From positions 1 through 64,000 of the forward strand of contig CABIIJ010000018.1 in NCBI GenBank assembly GCA_902175065.1: 64,000 nucleotides of DNA, in the 5' to 3' direction. Below the pieces are notes generated by a model. It did not search any database. It was not told where the DNA came from and saw only the letters and a list, made by a program, of their open reading frames with translations. The position numbers were made by a program, and so were the translations under genes. Of the stretch, positions 53,734 through 62,915 are shown in pieces (positions within the stretch are counted from its first letter, which is position 1; each line of letters starts with the position of its first letter). The DNA comes from an uncultured Comamonas sp. GTDB taxonomy: Bacteria; Pseudomonadota; Gammaproteobacteria; Burkholderiales; Burkholderiaceae_C.

Positions 53734-54044
53734 GGCACGTCCCCCTCGAAGGGCATGGCGTCCTGGTTACTGGCGGGTGTGTCGAAGCTCGGCGGGATCG
53801 GCGGCAGATCGGCCAGCGTGCGGAACTCGTCAGGCCCGGTTTCACCGGCGAAGAAGCGCAGCCGGAAAGCATCGGCCGCGGCCAGGCAGGCGTCTTCGCC
53901 TGCCGTCGTCCTGTCGGCTGCACACTGCGCAAGCAAAGCCTTGAGCCGCACGGGATCGGCGGCCAGGGCAGCGGCCAGGTCTTCGGTCGGCTGCTGACTG
54001 CAAGCGACCAGCAGCACGGGAAGCAGCAAGGAAACGCATCGCAT
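53730..54044 (-). CDS. trbK: TrbK-type entry-exclusion lipoprotein
   Basis: A 104-residue lipoprotein: MRCVSLLLPVLLVACSQQPT with the lipobox Cys near residue 15. The mature part has the EexN/TrbK pattern ADPVRLKALLAQCAADR...DACLAAADAFRLRFF. In RP4, TrbK stops uptake of a second copy of the same plasmid; in Tn4371-like elements a small lipoprotein gene sits at this place between trbJ and trbL. It resembles the second such protein at 61688-61960. Confidence 0.82.
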   Translation of the reverse strand: MRCVSLLLPVLLVACSQQPTEDLAAALAADPVRLKALLAQCAADRTTAGEDACLAAADAFRLRFFAGETGPDEFRTLADLPPIPPSFDTPASNQDAMPFEGDVP

Positions 54045-54056
54045 GGCCGTCTCCCG

Positions 54057-54800
54057 TCAGTTGCCGTAGAAATCCACGCGCTGCGGCGTGTAGGGCGTGC
54101 CATCACCCAGGAAGCGGCGCGTCACTTCACGGCCACGTTCGACTGCCGCCGCTTGGCGTGCCAGTTCCAGCGCGGCGGCGCGTTCCTGCGTGATCTGGAG
54201 CTGCTGCGCCTGGATGGACTGCTTGGCCTGTAAGGCCAGAAGCTGGTTGGTCGCCTGCATGGCTTGCAGCGCGCCGGTGGCGGACTGACTCTGGCTGACC
54301 AGATCGGACAGCGCGCTTTCGTCTTGCGCCAGGTTCTGCGACACCTGCGCCTGCATCCGCATCGCGGTGTGCAGGCCGTTCAGCGTGTTCTTCCAGCGTT
54401 CCTGCGCGTCGCGCAGCATCTGGTCGCCGCTGACGGTCGCGGCGTACTGCTCCGGGTACAGCCGGGCGAAAGTGGCATCCATGCTCTGCACGTCATAGGC
54501 CAGGCCGCGTGCCTCGGCGATCAGCCGCTCGGTGGTCGCCAGCGTCGAACGCAAGCGATTGACGATGTTGAAGTCCAGATTCGCCAGATTGCGCGCCTGG
54601 TTCATCAGCATCTGGGCTTCGTTCTGGAGTTGGTTGATCTGGTTGTTGATCTGCTCCAGCGTGCGAACAGCGGTCAGCGTGTTCTGCACAAAGTTGGACG
54701 GATCGAACACTGTCAACGCGGATGCGGGCTGAACGGCCAGCAGCGATGCCGACAGCACGGCGGCGAGTGAGACGGACAGCAAACGGGGTTGGGTCTTCAT
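54057..54800 (-). CDS. trbJ: Conjugal transfer protein TrbJ (VirB5-like)
   Basis: A 247-residue secreted protein: signal peptide (LLSVSLAAVLSASLLAVQPA, cleavage after SALA-like ASA near residue 29), then FDPSNFVQNTLTAVRTLEQI NNQINQLQNEAQML and long helices rich in Gln, with the C-terminal YTPQRVDFYGN. TrbJ/VirB5 proteins are minor pilus parts. The ATG at 54800-54798 overlaps the trbE stop and has GGAGG 8 bases upstream; a longer open frame is not supported. Confidence 0.93.
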   Translation of the reverse strand: MKTQPRLLSVSLAAVLSASLLAVQPASALTVFDPSNFVQNTLTAVRTLEQINNQINQLQNEAQMLMNQARNLANLDFNIVNRLRSTLATTERLIAEARGLAYDVQSMDATFARLYPEQYAATVSGDQMLRDAQERWKNTLNGLHTAMRMQAQVSQNLAQDESALSDLVSQSQSATGALQAMQATNQLLALQAKQSIQAQQLQITQERAAALELARQAAAVERGREVTRRFLGDGTPYTPQRVDFYGN

Positions 54801-57247
54801 GGTGAAACCTCCGGTCGTTGAGAAGCGAGGAAGGACGCTGCTGCCGGTGAGGACGGCAGCAGGTCGGCGGCCCAATCGAGGCCGCGATGGCGCAACCAGG
54901 CACCGGCGAAGCCCGGTGTGCCTGCGTCCAGCAGCACGCGATCCACGTCGCGTTGGTCTTGCGGAGTGGAAGCCCCGGCAAAGGCCAGCGTGGCTGGCCC
55001 CAGGTCGAGGTCGAACAGGCGATTGCCCAGACGTGATTGGTAGTAGTAGTCACGCTTGGGTTGCGCGGTCGCCACGATCTCGATCTGGCGCGCGTTCAGC
55101 CCGAAGCCTTCGTAGATCGTGCGGATCTGCGGCTCGGTGGCCTGCGGGTTCGGCAGAAAAATCCGGCTGGCGCAGCTTTCGATCACCGCCGGGGCAATGC
55201 TCGAATCCTTGATGTCGGCCAGCGACTGCGTGGCGAAGATGACGCTGACATTCTTCTTGCGCAGCGTCTTGAGCCACTGGCGGATGCGGGCGGCGAACAC
55301 CGGGTCATCGAGGAACAACCAGGCTTCATCGAGGATCAGCAGCGTGGGCGCGCCGTCGAAGCGTTCATCGAAGCGGGCGAACAGGTATCCCAGCACGGCC
55401 AGCACCGCCGCCTTGCTGTGCATCAGTTCTTCCATCTCGAAGCCCTGCACGCTGCCGGAACCCAGCCGGTCGGCATCGGCGTCCAGCAGCTTGCCGTGGG
55501 CACCGCCCAGCACATAGGGCGCGAGTGCCTGGCGTAGTGCGTTGGATTGCAGCAGCACCGACAGGCCCGTCAGCGTGCGCTGCTCGACCGGCGCACCGGC
55601 GAGGCTGCCGAGTGCCGACCAGATCGCTGCCTTCTCGTCCGGGCCGATGGTCACGCCTTCGTGCAGCAAGCGGCCTTCAACCCATTCGGCGGCCCAGGTG
55701 CGGTAGCCCTCCTGGTCGATGCGAGCCAATGGCTGGAAGGCAATCGCCCCGTCATTGCCCAGGTCGTAGTGCTCGCCGCCGAGGCCCAGGATGGTGGCAC
55801 GCATCGAGCGCCCCATGTCGAAGGCTAAGATGCGCGAGCCCGGATAACGGCGGAACTGCATCGCCAGCGTGGCAAGCAAGACCGACTTGCCCATGCCGGT
55901 CGGCCCCGCGACTAGCGTGTGGCCCACGTCGCCAATGTGCGTCACCAGCCGGAACGGGGTCGCGCCATCGGTGCGGGTGACGATCAGCGGTGGGCCATCG
56001 AGATGCGCGTTCTTCTCCGGCCCAGCCCACACGGCGGACAACGGCATCATGTGGGCCAGGTTCAGCGTCGAGACGATGGGCTGGCGCACGTTCGCATAGG
56101 CATTCCCGGGAATGGACGACAGCCAGGCATCGACTGCATTGAGGGTCTCGGGGATGGTCACGAAGCCCCGGCCCTGGATCACGCGCTCCACCATGCGCAG
56201 CTTCTCGTCGGCTATGGCCGGGTCGGCATCAAGCACCGTCACGGTGGCTGTCAGGTAGCCGAAGGCGACTTGATCGCTGCCCAGCTCTTGCAAGGCTGCA
56301 TCAGCATCGGCGGCCTTGTTGTTGGCATCGGTATCGACCAGCGGGCTTTCCTGCTGGAAGATCGTCTCGCGCAACAGCGCGACGACGTTCTTGCGCTTGG
56401 CGAACCACTGGCGGCGCAGGCGGCCAAGTTCTTTTTCCGCCTCGGCCTTGTCCATGCAGAGAAAGCGCGTGCTCCAGCGGTAGCCAAAGCCCAGGCGGTT
56501 GAGGTCGTCCAGAATCCCGGGCCAGGTCGAGGTCGGGAAACCCCGCACCGACACCACCCGCAGGTGCTGCTCGCCCAGCATCGGTGCCAAGCCACCGACC
56601 AGCGGCGAGTCCGCCAGCAGCGCGTCGATGTGGAACGGCACTTCGGGCATGCCCACGCGGTAGCGCCGCGTGGACACCGTGGCGTGCAGGTAGGTCAGTG
56701 TCTGGCTGTCATCGAGCCAGGCAATCTCCGGCATCACGCCATCGAGCAGGTCGAACACGCGATCTGTTTCTGCCACGAAGGCTTCTAGCCGACCCTGCCA
56801 GTCCACACCGTCGCCCGGCGCGTTCTCATAGAGCATCTTGGCGGCGCGGGCGCGGGATTCTTCTGGTGGCAGATAAGCCAGCGTGAGGTGATAGGCGCTC
56901 TCGTAGTGATGGCCGGATTCCTCGAAGGCTGCGCGGCGTTCTTCCTCCACCAGCCAGGACAGCGGCTCGGGGAAGCCGGAACGCGGATAGCCCGCCGCTG
57001 CGCAGCGCTCGGCTTCGATGAACAAGGCCCAGCCCGATCCCAGGCGGCGCAGTGCGTTGTTGAGCCGCGCCGACGTGGCGATCAGCTCGCCTTGCGTGGC
57101 GCTGTCCAGATCCGGCCCGCGAAAACGTGCCGTGCGCTGGAACGAGCCATCCTTGTTCAAGACGACGCCCGGCCCGATCAGCCCGGCCCAGGGCAACCAG
57201 TCGGCCAGCAGCGCGGGCCGCTGGCGGTATTCGGCAAGGTTCAGCAT
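54797..57247 (-). CDS. trbE: Conjugal transfer ATPase TrbE (VirB4-like)
   Basis: An 816-residue VirB4-class ATPase that powers pilus and channel assembly at the inner membrane. Walker A GDVGHTLVAGPTGMGKSVLL (near 455-474), Walker B TLLILDEAWLFLDDPVFAAR, motif D and RIRQWLKTLRKKNVSVIFATQS are intact. The N-terminal LNLAEYRQRPALLADWLPWA is typical of TrbE. It is 13 bp after trbD and overlaps trbJ. Confidence 0.96.
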   Translation of the reverse strand: MLNLAEYRQRPALLADWLPWAGLIGPGVVLNKDGSFQRTARFRGPDLDSATQGELIATSARLNNALRRLGSGWALFIEAERCAAAGYPRSGFPEPLSWLVEEERRAAFEESGHHYESAYHLTLAYLPPEESRARAAKMLYENAPGDGVDWQGRLEAFVAETDRVFDLLDGVMPEIAWLDDSQTLTYLHATVSTRRYRVGMPEVPFHIDALLADSPLVGGLAPMLGEQHLRVVSVRGFPTSTWPGILDDLNRLGFGYRWSTRFLCMDKAEAEKELGRLRRQWFAKRKNVVALLRETIFQQESPLVDTDANNKAADADAALQELGSDQVAFGYLTATVTVLDADPAIADEKLRMVERVIQGRGFVTIPETLNAVDAWLSSIPGNAYANVRQPIVSTLNLAHMMPLSAVWAGPEKNAHLDGPPLIVTRTDGATPFRLVTHIGDVGHTLVAGPTGMGKSVLLATLAMQFRRYPGSRILAFDMGRSMRATILGLGGEHYDLGNDGAIAFQPLARIDQEGYRTWAAEWVEGRLLHEGVTIGPDEKAAIWSALGSLAGAPVEQRTLTGLSVLLQSNALRQALAPYVLGGAHGKLLDADADRLGSGSVQGFEMEELMHSKAAVLAVLGYLFARFDERFDGAPTLLILDEAWLFLDDPVFAARIRQWLKTLRKKNVSVIFATQSLADIKDSSIAPAVIESCASRIFLPNPQATEPQIRTIYEGFGLNARQIEIVATAQPKRDYYYQSRLGNRLFDLDLGPATLAFAGASTPQDQRDVDRVLLDAGTPGFAGAWLRHRGLDWAADLLPSSPAAASFLASQRPEVSP

Positions 57248-57259
57248 GTCGGCTTCTCC

Positions 57260-57529
57260 CTACACGTCCAACAGCGGCTTGTGCTTGATGTGCCGGGCGA
57301 AGACCTGCATGAACTGCGGATCGACACGCGCACCCCAGACCGCCAGCGAATGGCCGACGATCCAGAGCACCACGCCGGGAATCCACAGTTGCAGGCCCAG
57401 CCCCACGGCTGCGGCCAGCGTGCCGTTGGCAATCGCCACGGTGCGCGGCACGCCGCCCAGCAGGATCGGTTCGGTCAGCGAGCGGTGCAGCGGCACTTCA
57501 AAACCCGGAAGATAGGTCGCGGTACTCAT
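57260..57529 (-). CDS. trbD: Conjugal transfer protein TrbD (VirB3-like)
   Basis: An 89-residue VirB3-type membrane protein: FEVPLHRSLTEPILLGGVPR then two close hydrophobic helices (AVGLGLQLWIPGVVLWIVGH region). It is always next to TrbE and probably anchors it. The ATG overlaps the trbC stop by four bases. Confidence 0.93.
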   Translation of the reverse strand: MSTATYLPGFEVPLHRSLTEPILLGGVPRTVAIANGTLAAAVGLGLQLWIPGVVLWIVGHSLAVWGARVDPQFMQVFARHIKHKPLLDV

Positions 57530-57912
57530 ACGACGGCCCCGCCGGAGAAGCTGAAGAACGACAGGAAGAAACTCGAAGCCGCGAAGGCAATGCTCAACCC
57601 GAAGACGATCTGGATCAGCTTGCGGAAACCGCCGCTGGTGTCACCGAAGGCCAGCGCCAGGCCCGTCGCAATAATGATGATGACCGCGACGATGCGTGCC
57701 ACCGGCCCCTGGATGGATTCGAGAATGGATTGCAGTGGACCTTCCCACGGCATCGAGGAACCGGCAGCCTGCGCCGTGCCCGCCAGCAACAGCATCAACA
57801 CGGCGAGTAGCAGCCCTTGTCCTGCGGGGCGGGCAAGGCGATGCAAACGCGCCAGCATGGGCAGCAGGGAAAGCGGATTGTCAGAAAGACGGAAAGCATC
57901 AACGTGCGTCAT
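57526..57912 (-). CDS. trbC: Conjugal transfer pilin TrbC (VirB2-like)
   Basis: A 128-residue prepilin: a long signal region ending LLLAVLMLLLAGTAQAAGSS (cleavage near residue 50), then a mature part of about 78 residues with two helices (IVAVIIIIATGLALAFGDTS and the LIQIVFGLSIAFAASSFFLS segment). This is the usual VirB2/TrbC pilin form. It overlaps trbB and trbD. Confidence 0.93.
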   Translation of the reverse strand: MTHVDAFRLSDNPLSLLPMLARLHRLARPAGQGLLLAVLMLLLAGTAQAAGSSMPWEGPLQSILESIQGPVARIVAVIIIIATGLALAFGDTSGGFRKLIQIVFGLSIAFAASSFFLSFFSFSGGAVV

Positions 57913-58976
57913 GGCAGTTCTCCAGATTGGTCAGGGATCAAGGAAGGCGCAGCGGCGGCTGCAAGGGGAACCGGCGTCAGCTCGGGAAACGGTGCTTCCA
58001 GGGCATCCGCCAGGCGGTAGCCCGCGCCGTCGAAACCGACGACGCGAGAAATGGTTTCGACGTGGCGCTTGCGGCCACGTCCAGCGATGTGGATCACCAC
58101 ATTGACCGCCTCGGCGATCAGGGCACGGGGCGGATTCACCGCGACTTCGAGAATCAGTTGCTCCAGGCGCAGCAGCGCGCCCAACGCGGAGCCGGCATGG
58201 ATGGTGGCGATGCCACCGGGGTGGCCTGTGCCCCAGACCTTCACCAGATCCAGCGCTTCGCCGCCGCGCACTTCGCCCACGATCACGCGATCCGGGCGTA
58301 GCCGCATCGTGGCGCGCACCAGCTCCTGCATCGACACCACGCCCGCGCGGGTGCGCAGCGGCACATGGTCACGGGCCGCGCATTGCAGTTCGATGGTGTC
58401 TTCGAGCACCAGCACGCGGTCGCCGGTGGCGGCGATCTCGGCCAGCAAGGCATTGGCCAGCGTGGTCTTGCCGGTGCTGGTGCCTCCGGCGATCAGGATG
58501 TTGTGCCGCTCGCGCACGGCATGACGCAGGAACACGGCCTGCCCGGCGCTCAGGATGCCATCGGCCACATACCGTTCCAGACCGATGATGCTCACGGCAC
58601 GCTTGCGCAGCGCAAAGGCCGGGCCGGGCGCGGCTGGCGGCAAGATGCCCTCGAAGCGCTCGCCGGTTTCTGGCAGTTCGGCAGTCAAGAGTGGCTGGCC
58701 GCGATGCACCTCCGCACCGACATGGGCGGCGACCAGGCGGATGATGCGTTCGCCATCGGCTTCGGGCAGTTCGACTCCAAGCGGCGCACGGCCAGAGGAC
58801 AGCCGATCCACCCACAATGTCCGGTCGGGGTTGAGCATCACTTCCACCACGTCCGGGTCTTCCAGCGCAGCAGCGATCACCGGCCCCATCGCCGTGCGCA
58901 GCATCTGGATGCGGCGATCCTGGGACGCCGCAGCGGATGAGCGTGGATCGGGCGGGATCTGTGGAACGGCACTCAT
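57909..58976 (-). CDS. trbB: Conjugal transfer ATPase TrbB (VirB11-like)
   Basis: A 355-residue secretion ATPase of the VirB11/GspE class: N-terminal domain with VVEVMLNPDRTLWVDRLSSG, Walker A IAGGTSTGKTTLANALLAEI, the Asp box VLEDTIELQC, Walker B-like MRLRPDRVIVGEVRGGEALD and the His box TGHPGGIATIHAGSALGALL. It overlaps the CopG-like gene and trbC. Confidence 0.96.
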   Translation of the reverse strand: MSAVPQIPPDPRSSAAASQDRRIQMLRTAMGPVIAAALEDPDVVEVMLNPDRTLWVDRLSSGRAPLGVELPEADGERIIRLVAAHVGAEVHRGQPLLTAELPETGERFEGILPPAAPGPAFALRKRAVSIIGLERYVADGILSAGQAVFLRHAVRERHNILIAGGTSTGKTTLANALLAEIAATGDRVLVLEDTIELQCAARDHVPLRTRAGVVSMQELVRATMRLRPDRVIVGEVRGGEALDLVKVWGTGHPGGIATIHAGSALGALLRLEQLILEVAVNPPRALIAEAVNVVIHIAGRGRKRHVETISRVVGFDGAGYRLADALEAPFPELTPVPLAAAAAPSLIPDQSGELP

Positions 58977-59449
58977 GACGCACGCTCCGCAGTGTGTTCA
59001 TGGGCGGCTGCCATCGCCGCCGCGTCATCCATCCGCATCGGGTCGGGATGCAGTTCCTCCACCACGTCCCGCACCAGGCTGCGGCCGCGCAGCAGGTGGC
59101 GGCCCAACTGTTCGACGAACTGCTCGAAACGCGCCTTGCCCTGAGCGCGAGCCGCATCCTGATGGGCCTCCGGCACCGGCGTGCTGACGGTCAGGTAGTA
59201 GCGGACGAACAGCGCCAGCGTTTCGATCTGGATGTTCTGGTCGCGCTCCAGACGCTCGGCCTGCCGCGACAGGCGATCCAGCCGCTTGGCAATGGCGGCC
59301 TCGCGCTGGTCGCCGGCATCGGGCGACAGCCAGGAGGCCAAGGCGGCGGCGACGATGCTGGACTTGGACACGCCTTTCTTGGCGGCCAGTTCGTCCAGAC
59401 GCTTGGCGTGCTCGTGCTGGATGAACAGATTCAATCGGTATTGGCTCAT
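58973..59449 (-). CDS. CopG/ribbon-helix-helix-like protein between traG and trbB
   Basis: A 158-residue protein: YRLNLFIQHEHAKRLDELAA then KKGVSKSSIVAAALASWLSP, a ribbon-helix-helix type DNA-binding N-terminus, followed by charged helices (KRLDRLSRQAERLERDQNIQ) and a C-terminal LVRDVVEELHPDPMRMDDAA. It holds the fixed place between traG and trbB in Tn4371-like elements and may autoregulate the transfer operon. It overlaps both neighbours by four bases. Confidence 0.85.
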   Translation of the reverse strand: MSQYRLNLFIQHEHAKRLDELAAKKGVSKSSIVAAALASWLSPDAGDQREAAIAKRLDRLSRQAERLERDQNIQIETLALFVRYYLTVSTPVPEAHQDAARAQGKARFEQFVEQLGRHLLRGRSLVRDVVEELHPDPMRMDDAAAMAAAHEHTAERAS

Positions 59450-61452
59450 AGGTCGATTCCGTCGTTGGGGTTCAGCGATGCCAGCCGCGCCGTGCGTTGC
59501 AAGGCGGGGTCGAGCTGGCCGGGAAGCACCGGGGGCATGTCGTCGTCATCGAGCAGCGACAGGTCGCTGGTCGTGGCATCCATCTCGGGGGCGTAGGCGA
59601 TGGCTTCGGACAGCTCGGGCTGGCGGCGTGGGCCGCCGTCGTCGGTCGAACCCAAGGCCTCCAGGTCATCGACGGATGCCGTGGCTGGCGCCGCAGGAAC
59701 CGCAGGTATTCCCAGGCCGCTCCAGTCGTCAGGTCGTGCAGGCGGCACATCGGCATAGCGGCCAGCCGTCACCGCAGGCGGCGGCAACACCCGTTGCTTG
59801 AAATTGGCGTCGGCGAAATAGCGCAGCTTCTTGGCCTTGATCGGCGGCAGGCTGGACACCATCACCACCGCTTCATCGGTCGGCAGTTGCATCACTTCGC
59901 CCGGCGTCAGCAGTGGCCGCGCCGTCTCCTGCCGCGACACCATCAGGTGCCCCAGCCACGGTGCAAGCCGGTGGCCTGCGTAGTTGCGCTGGGCGCGTAA
60001 CTCAGTGGCCGTGCCCAAGGTTTCGGAAATGCGTTTGGCCGTGCGTTCGTCGTTGGTGGCGAAGGTCACGCGCACATGGCAGTTGTCCAGAATCGAATGG
60101 TTCTGGCCGTAGGCCTTGTCGATCTGGTTGAGCGACTGTGCGATGAGAAAGCTGCGGATGCCATAGCCCGCCATGAAGGCCAGCGCCGTCTCGAAGAAGT
60201 CGAGTCGTCCCAGCGCCGGGAACTCATCGAGCATCAGCAGCAGCTTGTGGCGGCGCTCGATGCCGTCGCTGCCGTCGAGCGATTCGGTGAGCCGTCGACC
60301 GATCTGGTTGAGGATCAGCCGGATCAGCGGCTTGGTGCGGGAAATGTCCGAAGGCGGCACCACCAGATACAGCGAGACGGGATGCTCTGCCGCGATCAGG
60401 TCAGCGATGCGCCAATCGCAGCGCGAGGTGACTTCGGCCACGGTCGGATCACGGTACAGGCCAAGGAATGACATGGCAGTGGAGAGCACGCCCGACCGCT
60501 CGTTGTCCGACTTGTTGAGAACTTCGCGGGCAGCGGATGCAACGACAGGATGCTGGGCATCGCCCAGGTGTTTGGTCGTCATCATCCGGTGCAAGGTCAG
60601 CTCGAACGGGCTGGCCGGATCGGACAGGAAGTTGGCGACTCCACACAGCGTCTTATCTTCGCCTGCATAGAGCACATGCAGGATCGCGCCGACCAGCAGC
60701 GCGTGACTGGTCTTCTCCCAGTGGTTGCGCTTCTCCAACGCGCCTTCGGGATCGACCAGGATGTCCGCGATGTTCTGTACATCACGCACCTCATGCGCGC
60801 CGCGCCGCACTTCCAGCAGCGGGTTGTAGGCCGCCGAACTGGCATCGGTCGGGTTGAACAGCAGGCAGTGCGAGAAGCGCGAACGCCAGCCGGCTGTGAT
60901 CTGCCAGTTCTCACCTTTGATATCGTGGATGACGGCGGACGCGGGCCAACTCAACAATGTCGGCACCACCAGGCCCACGCCCTTGCCGGAGCGCGTCGGC
61001 GCAAAGGTCAGGACGTGTTCCGGCCCTTCGTGTCGCAGGTAGTGGCCGTCATGTTGGCCGAGAAAGACGCCAGCAGGCTGCGTCAGCCCGGCCTTGCGAA
61101 TGTCGGCGGCATCGGCCCAGCGGGCCGAGCCATAGGTCGTCACTTTGCACGCCTGGCGCGAGCGCCACACCGACATGGCAATGGCGACCGCCACGGCCAA
61201 CAGGCCGCTGCTCGCCGCGATCATGCCGCCGGTGTCGAACACCTGCGGCGCGTAGGCGTCGAAGAAGAACCACCACTCGAACAGCTTCCACGGGTAATAG
61301 ACCGGTGTACCGTGGAAGTCGAACCAGGGCAAGCCCAGGCGTAGCTGATAGCCCAATGCTGCGGCTGTCCATTGCGTGGCACCCCACACACCGGCGATCA
61401 CGATGCCGAACACGGCGGCGATCTGCCCGAACAACACGCCCTGAGCCTGCAT
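59446..61452 (-). CDS. traG: Coupling protein TraG (VirD4-like)
   Basis: A 668-residue type IV coupling protein that brings the relaxosome to the channel. Two N-terminal helices (about 6-28 and 75-100), Walker A FAPTRSGKGVGLVVPTLLSW, the RHKLLLMLDEFPALGRLDFF Walker B, and RNYAGHRLAPWLGHLMVSRQ near the end are typical of TraG in P-type systems. The frame runs 17 codons further upstream, but MQAQGVLFGQIAAVFGIV with GGAGG 8 bases before it is the more likely start. It begins its own transcription unit after a terminator and candidate promoter. Confidence 0.95.
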   Translation of the reverse strand: MQAQGVLFGQIAAVFGIVIAGVWGATQWTAAALGYQLRLGLPWFDFHGTPVYYPWKLFEWWFFFDAYAPQVFDTGGMIAASSGLLAVAVAIAMSVWRSRQACKVTTYGSARWADAADIRKAGLTQPAGVFLGQHDGHYLRHEGPEHVLTFAPTRSGKGVGLVVPTLLSWPASAVIHDIKGENWQITAGWRSRFSHCLLFNPTDASSAAYNPLLEVRRGAHEVRDVQNIADILVDPEGALEKRNHWEKTSHALLVGAILHVLYAGEDKTLCGVANFLSDPASPFELTLHRMMTTKHLGDAQHPVVASAAREVLNKSDNERSGVLSTAMSFLGLYRDPTVAEVTSRCDWRIADLIAAEHPVSLYLVVPPSDISRTKPLIRLILNQIGRRLTESLDGSDGIERRHKLLLMLDEFPALGRLDFFETALAFMAGYGIRSFLIAQSLNQIDKAYGQNHSILDNCHVRVTFATNDERTAKRISETLGTATELRAQRNYAGHRLAPWLGHLMVSRQETARPLLTPGEVMQLPTDEAVVMVSSLPPIKAKKLRYFADANFKQRVLPPPAVTAGRYADVPPARPDDWSGLGIPAVPAAPATASVDDLEALGSTDDGGPRRQPELSEAIAYAPEMDATTSDLSLLDDDDMPPVLPGQLDPALQRTARLASLNPNDGIDL

Positions 61453-61523
61453 ACCTTGGCCTCCGATTTCTCCTGCGCTGATTCCCCGTGGAATACGCGG
61501 CACAAAGGCGTGCCGCAGACGTC

Positions 61524-61552
61524 AGGATCGGTGCCGGTTCAGTGCCTGTCAA
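61524..61552 (-). promoter_or_regulatory. Candidate promoter of traG-trb
   Basis: On the minus strand a perfect -35 TTGACA (complement of 61547-61552) is followed after 17 bp by GATCCT (complement of 61524-61529), a poor -10. It lies between the terminator at 61614-61646 and the traG start and may need an activator, such as the adjacent LysR protein. Confidence 0.4.
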
Positions 61553-61613
61553 AGACCGTTATCGGCAGCAAGGTGATGCGAAAAACATCGCTCCAAGCAG
61601 GGACGAAGCCAAT

Positions 61614-61646
61614 AAAAACGCCGCAGGCGTGAGCGCACTGCGGCGT
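61614..61646 (-). terminator. Terminator between the EexN-like gene and traG
   Basis: On the minus strand ACGCCGCAG-N11-CTGCGGCGT (9-bp perfect stem, 61618-61646) is followed by TTTTATT. It separates the lysR-eexN unit from the traG-trb unit. Confidence 0.75.
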
Positions 61647-61687
61647 GTCGAGAAAGAAAATCAGGATATGCGGCAAGCCGCCAACGG

Positions 61688-61960
61688 TCAGAACTTCGGG
61701 GGTGTTTCCGATGGCGTGTAAGGCACCTTGCCGTCGCCGAAGAAGCGCTTGTTCGTGGCTTCGGCCACGCGGTTGCAAAGCACGTCGCCCATCGTCGGGC
61801 GCTCGGTCTTGCACTGGCGGCGCAGTTCCTTCAGTCGCTCGGGATTGGCTGCCAGCTCTTCCACGGTTGGCACATTGACTTCCTTCTTAGGCGTCTCCGA
61901 CGGGCCGCAGGCCGCGAGCAAAGCAACCAACAGGAACGGAAAAAGCAACTTCATGGTCAT
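61688..61960 (-). CDS. EexN/TrbK-like entry-exclusion lipoprotein
   Basis: A 90-residue lipoprotein: LLFPFLLVALLAACGPSETP with the lipobox Cys at residue 18. The mature part has VEELAANPERLKELRRQCKT and LCNRVAEATNKRFFGDGKVP, matching the EexN/TrbK exclusion pattern also seen in the trbK gene at 53730-54044. The ATG overlaps the lysR stop (ATGA). Presumed role: lowers redundant transfer between cells that carry the same element. Confidence 0.8.
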   Translation of the reverse strand: MTMKLLFPFLLVALLAACGPSETPKKEVNVPTVEELAANPERLKELRRQCKTERPTMGDVLCNRVAEATNKRFFGDGKVPYTPSETPPKF

Positions 61961-62901
61961 GGCTCGATTTCCTCTTGAAGATCAGGCTCAACAGGTGGTG
62001 GGGATCTGCGGCCTTCTGGAGATTCGATGGCCTGCACGCGCTCGATGAAGCGTGCCAGCACGCCCGAGGATTCGCCTTCCCGATGCAGCACATAAGTCGT
62101 CAGCATGGGCGCACGCCCCGCGAGTGGACGGGCGACAACGCCGGATTCGCGGCTGGCCGCAATGTGCGGTGCTCCAGTGATCCCCAGCGCAAAGCCCGCC
62201 GACACCAATGCCATCATCAAATCGCAGGACGCGACCCGCTCGGCAATCAGCGGTTCCATATCTGAGCGGCGTAGCACACGCTCGACCTGGCGAGCATGGC
62301 CTTCGCATACTTGTGCATCGCACAGCACCAGAGGATGGCGCAACACCTCTTCCAGCGGGATGCGTTTGTGCCTGAGCAGCGGATGCCGCGCAGGCACTGC
62401 CACCATCAGGGGATCACTCCAGACTGCCTCAGCAGTGATTCCATCGCCCACTTCATCGGACTGCGCGAAACCCACGTCATAGAGGTCATCACGCAGTCCC
62501 TTGATCTGCTGTGACAGCGGCACCTCGAACAGACGGATATCTACTTCGGGTTCCTCCTGCCGGCACAACGCCAACAAGGTCGGCAGGCGCGACGGCGTGA
62601 TGCCGTCGGATAGGGCAATGCGCAATTGCCAATGAAAGCCATTGACCGCCGCCTGTACGCTGTCACGGGCCTGCTGCAAGGCAGTGAAGATACGCGGTAC
62701 ATGCTCCAAGAACAGCTTGCCCGCCCGCGTCAGCCGTGTGCTGCGACTTGTGCGGTTAAACAACTGTTCGCCCAGGTCTTCTTCCAGTTCCTTGATGGTG
62801 CGCGACAGCGGCGATTGCTCGATGTGCAGCCGCTCGGCGGCACGGGCGAAGTGGAGTTCTTCGGCCACAGCCAGGAAACAGCGCAGATGCCGAAGCTCCA
62901 T
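61957..62901 (-). CDS. LysR-family transcriptional regulator
   Basis: A 314-residue LysR protein: N-terminal HTH MELRHLRCFLAVAEELHFAR, AAERLHIEQSPLSRTIKELE, and a periplasmic-binding-like effector domain (about 90-295). It lies between an MFS gene (14 bp upstream, same strand) and the exclusion lipoprotein, upstream of traG. It may control the MFS cargo, the transfer genes or both; the usual divergent target is missing. Effector unknown. Confidence 0.9.
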   Translation of the reverse strand: MELRHLRCFLAVAEELHFARAAERLHIEQSPLSRTIKELEEDLGEQLFNRTSRSTRLTRAGKLFLEHVPRIFTALQQARDSVQAAVNGFHWQLRIALSDGITPSRLPTLLALCRQEEPEVDIRLFEVPLSQQIKGLRDDLYDVGFAQSDEVGDGITAEAVWSDPLMVAVPARHPLLRHKRIPLEEVLRHPLVLCDAQVCEGHARQVERVLRRSDMEPLIAERVASCDLMMALVSAGFALGITGAPHIAASRESGVVARPLAGRAPMLTTYVLHREGESSGVLARFIERVQAIESPEGRRSPPPVEPDLQEEIEP

Positions 62902-62915
62902 CGTGCGCCCTCCCG

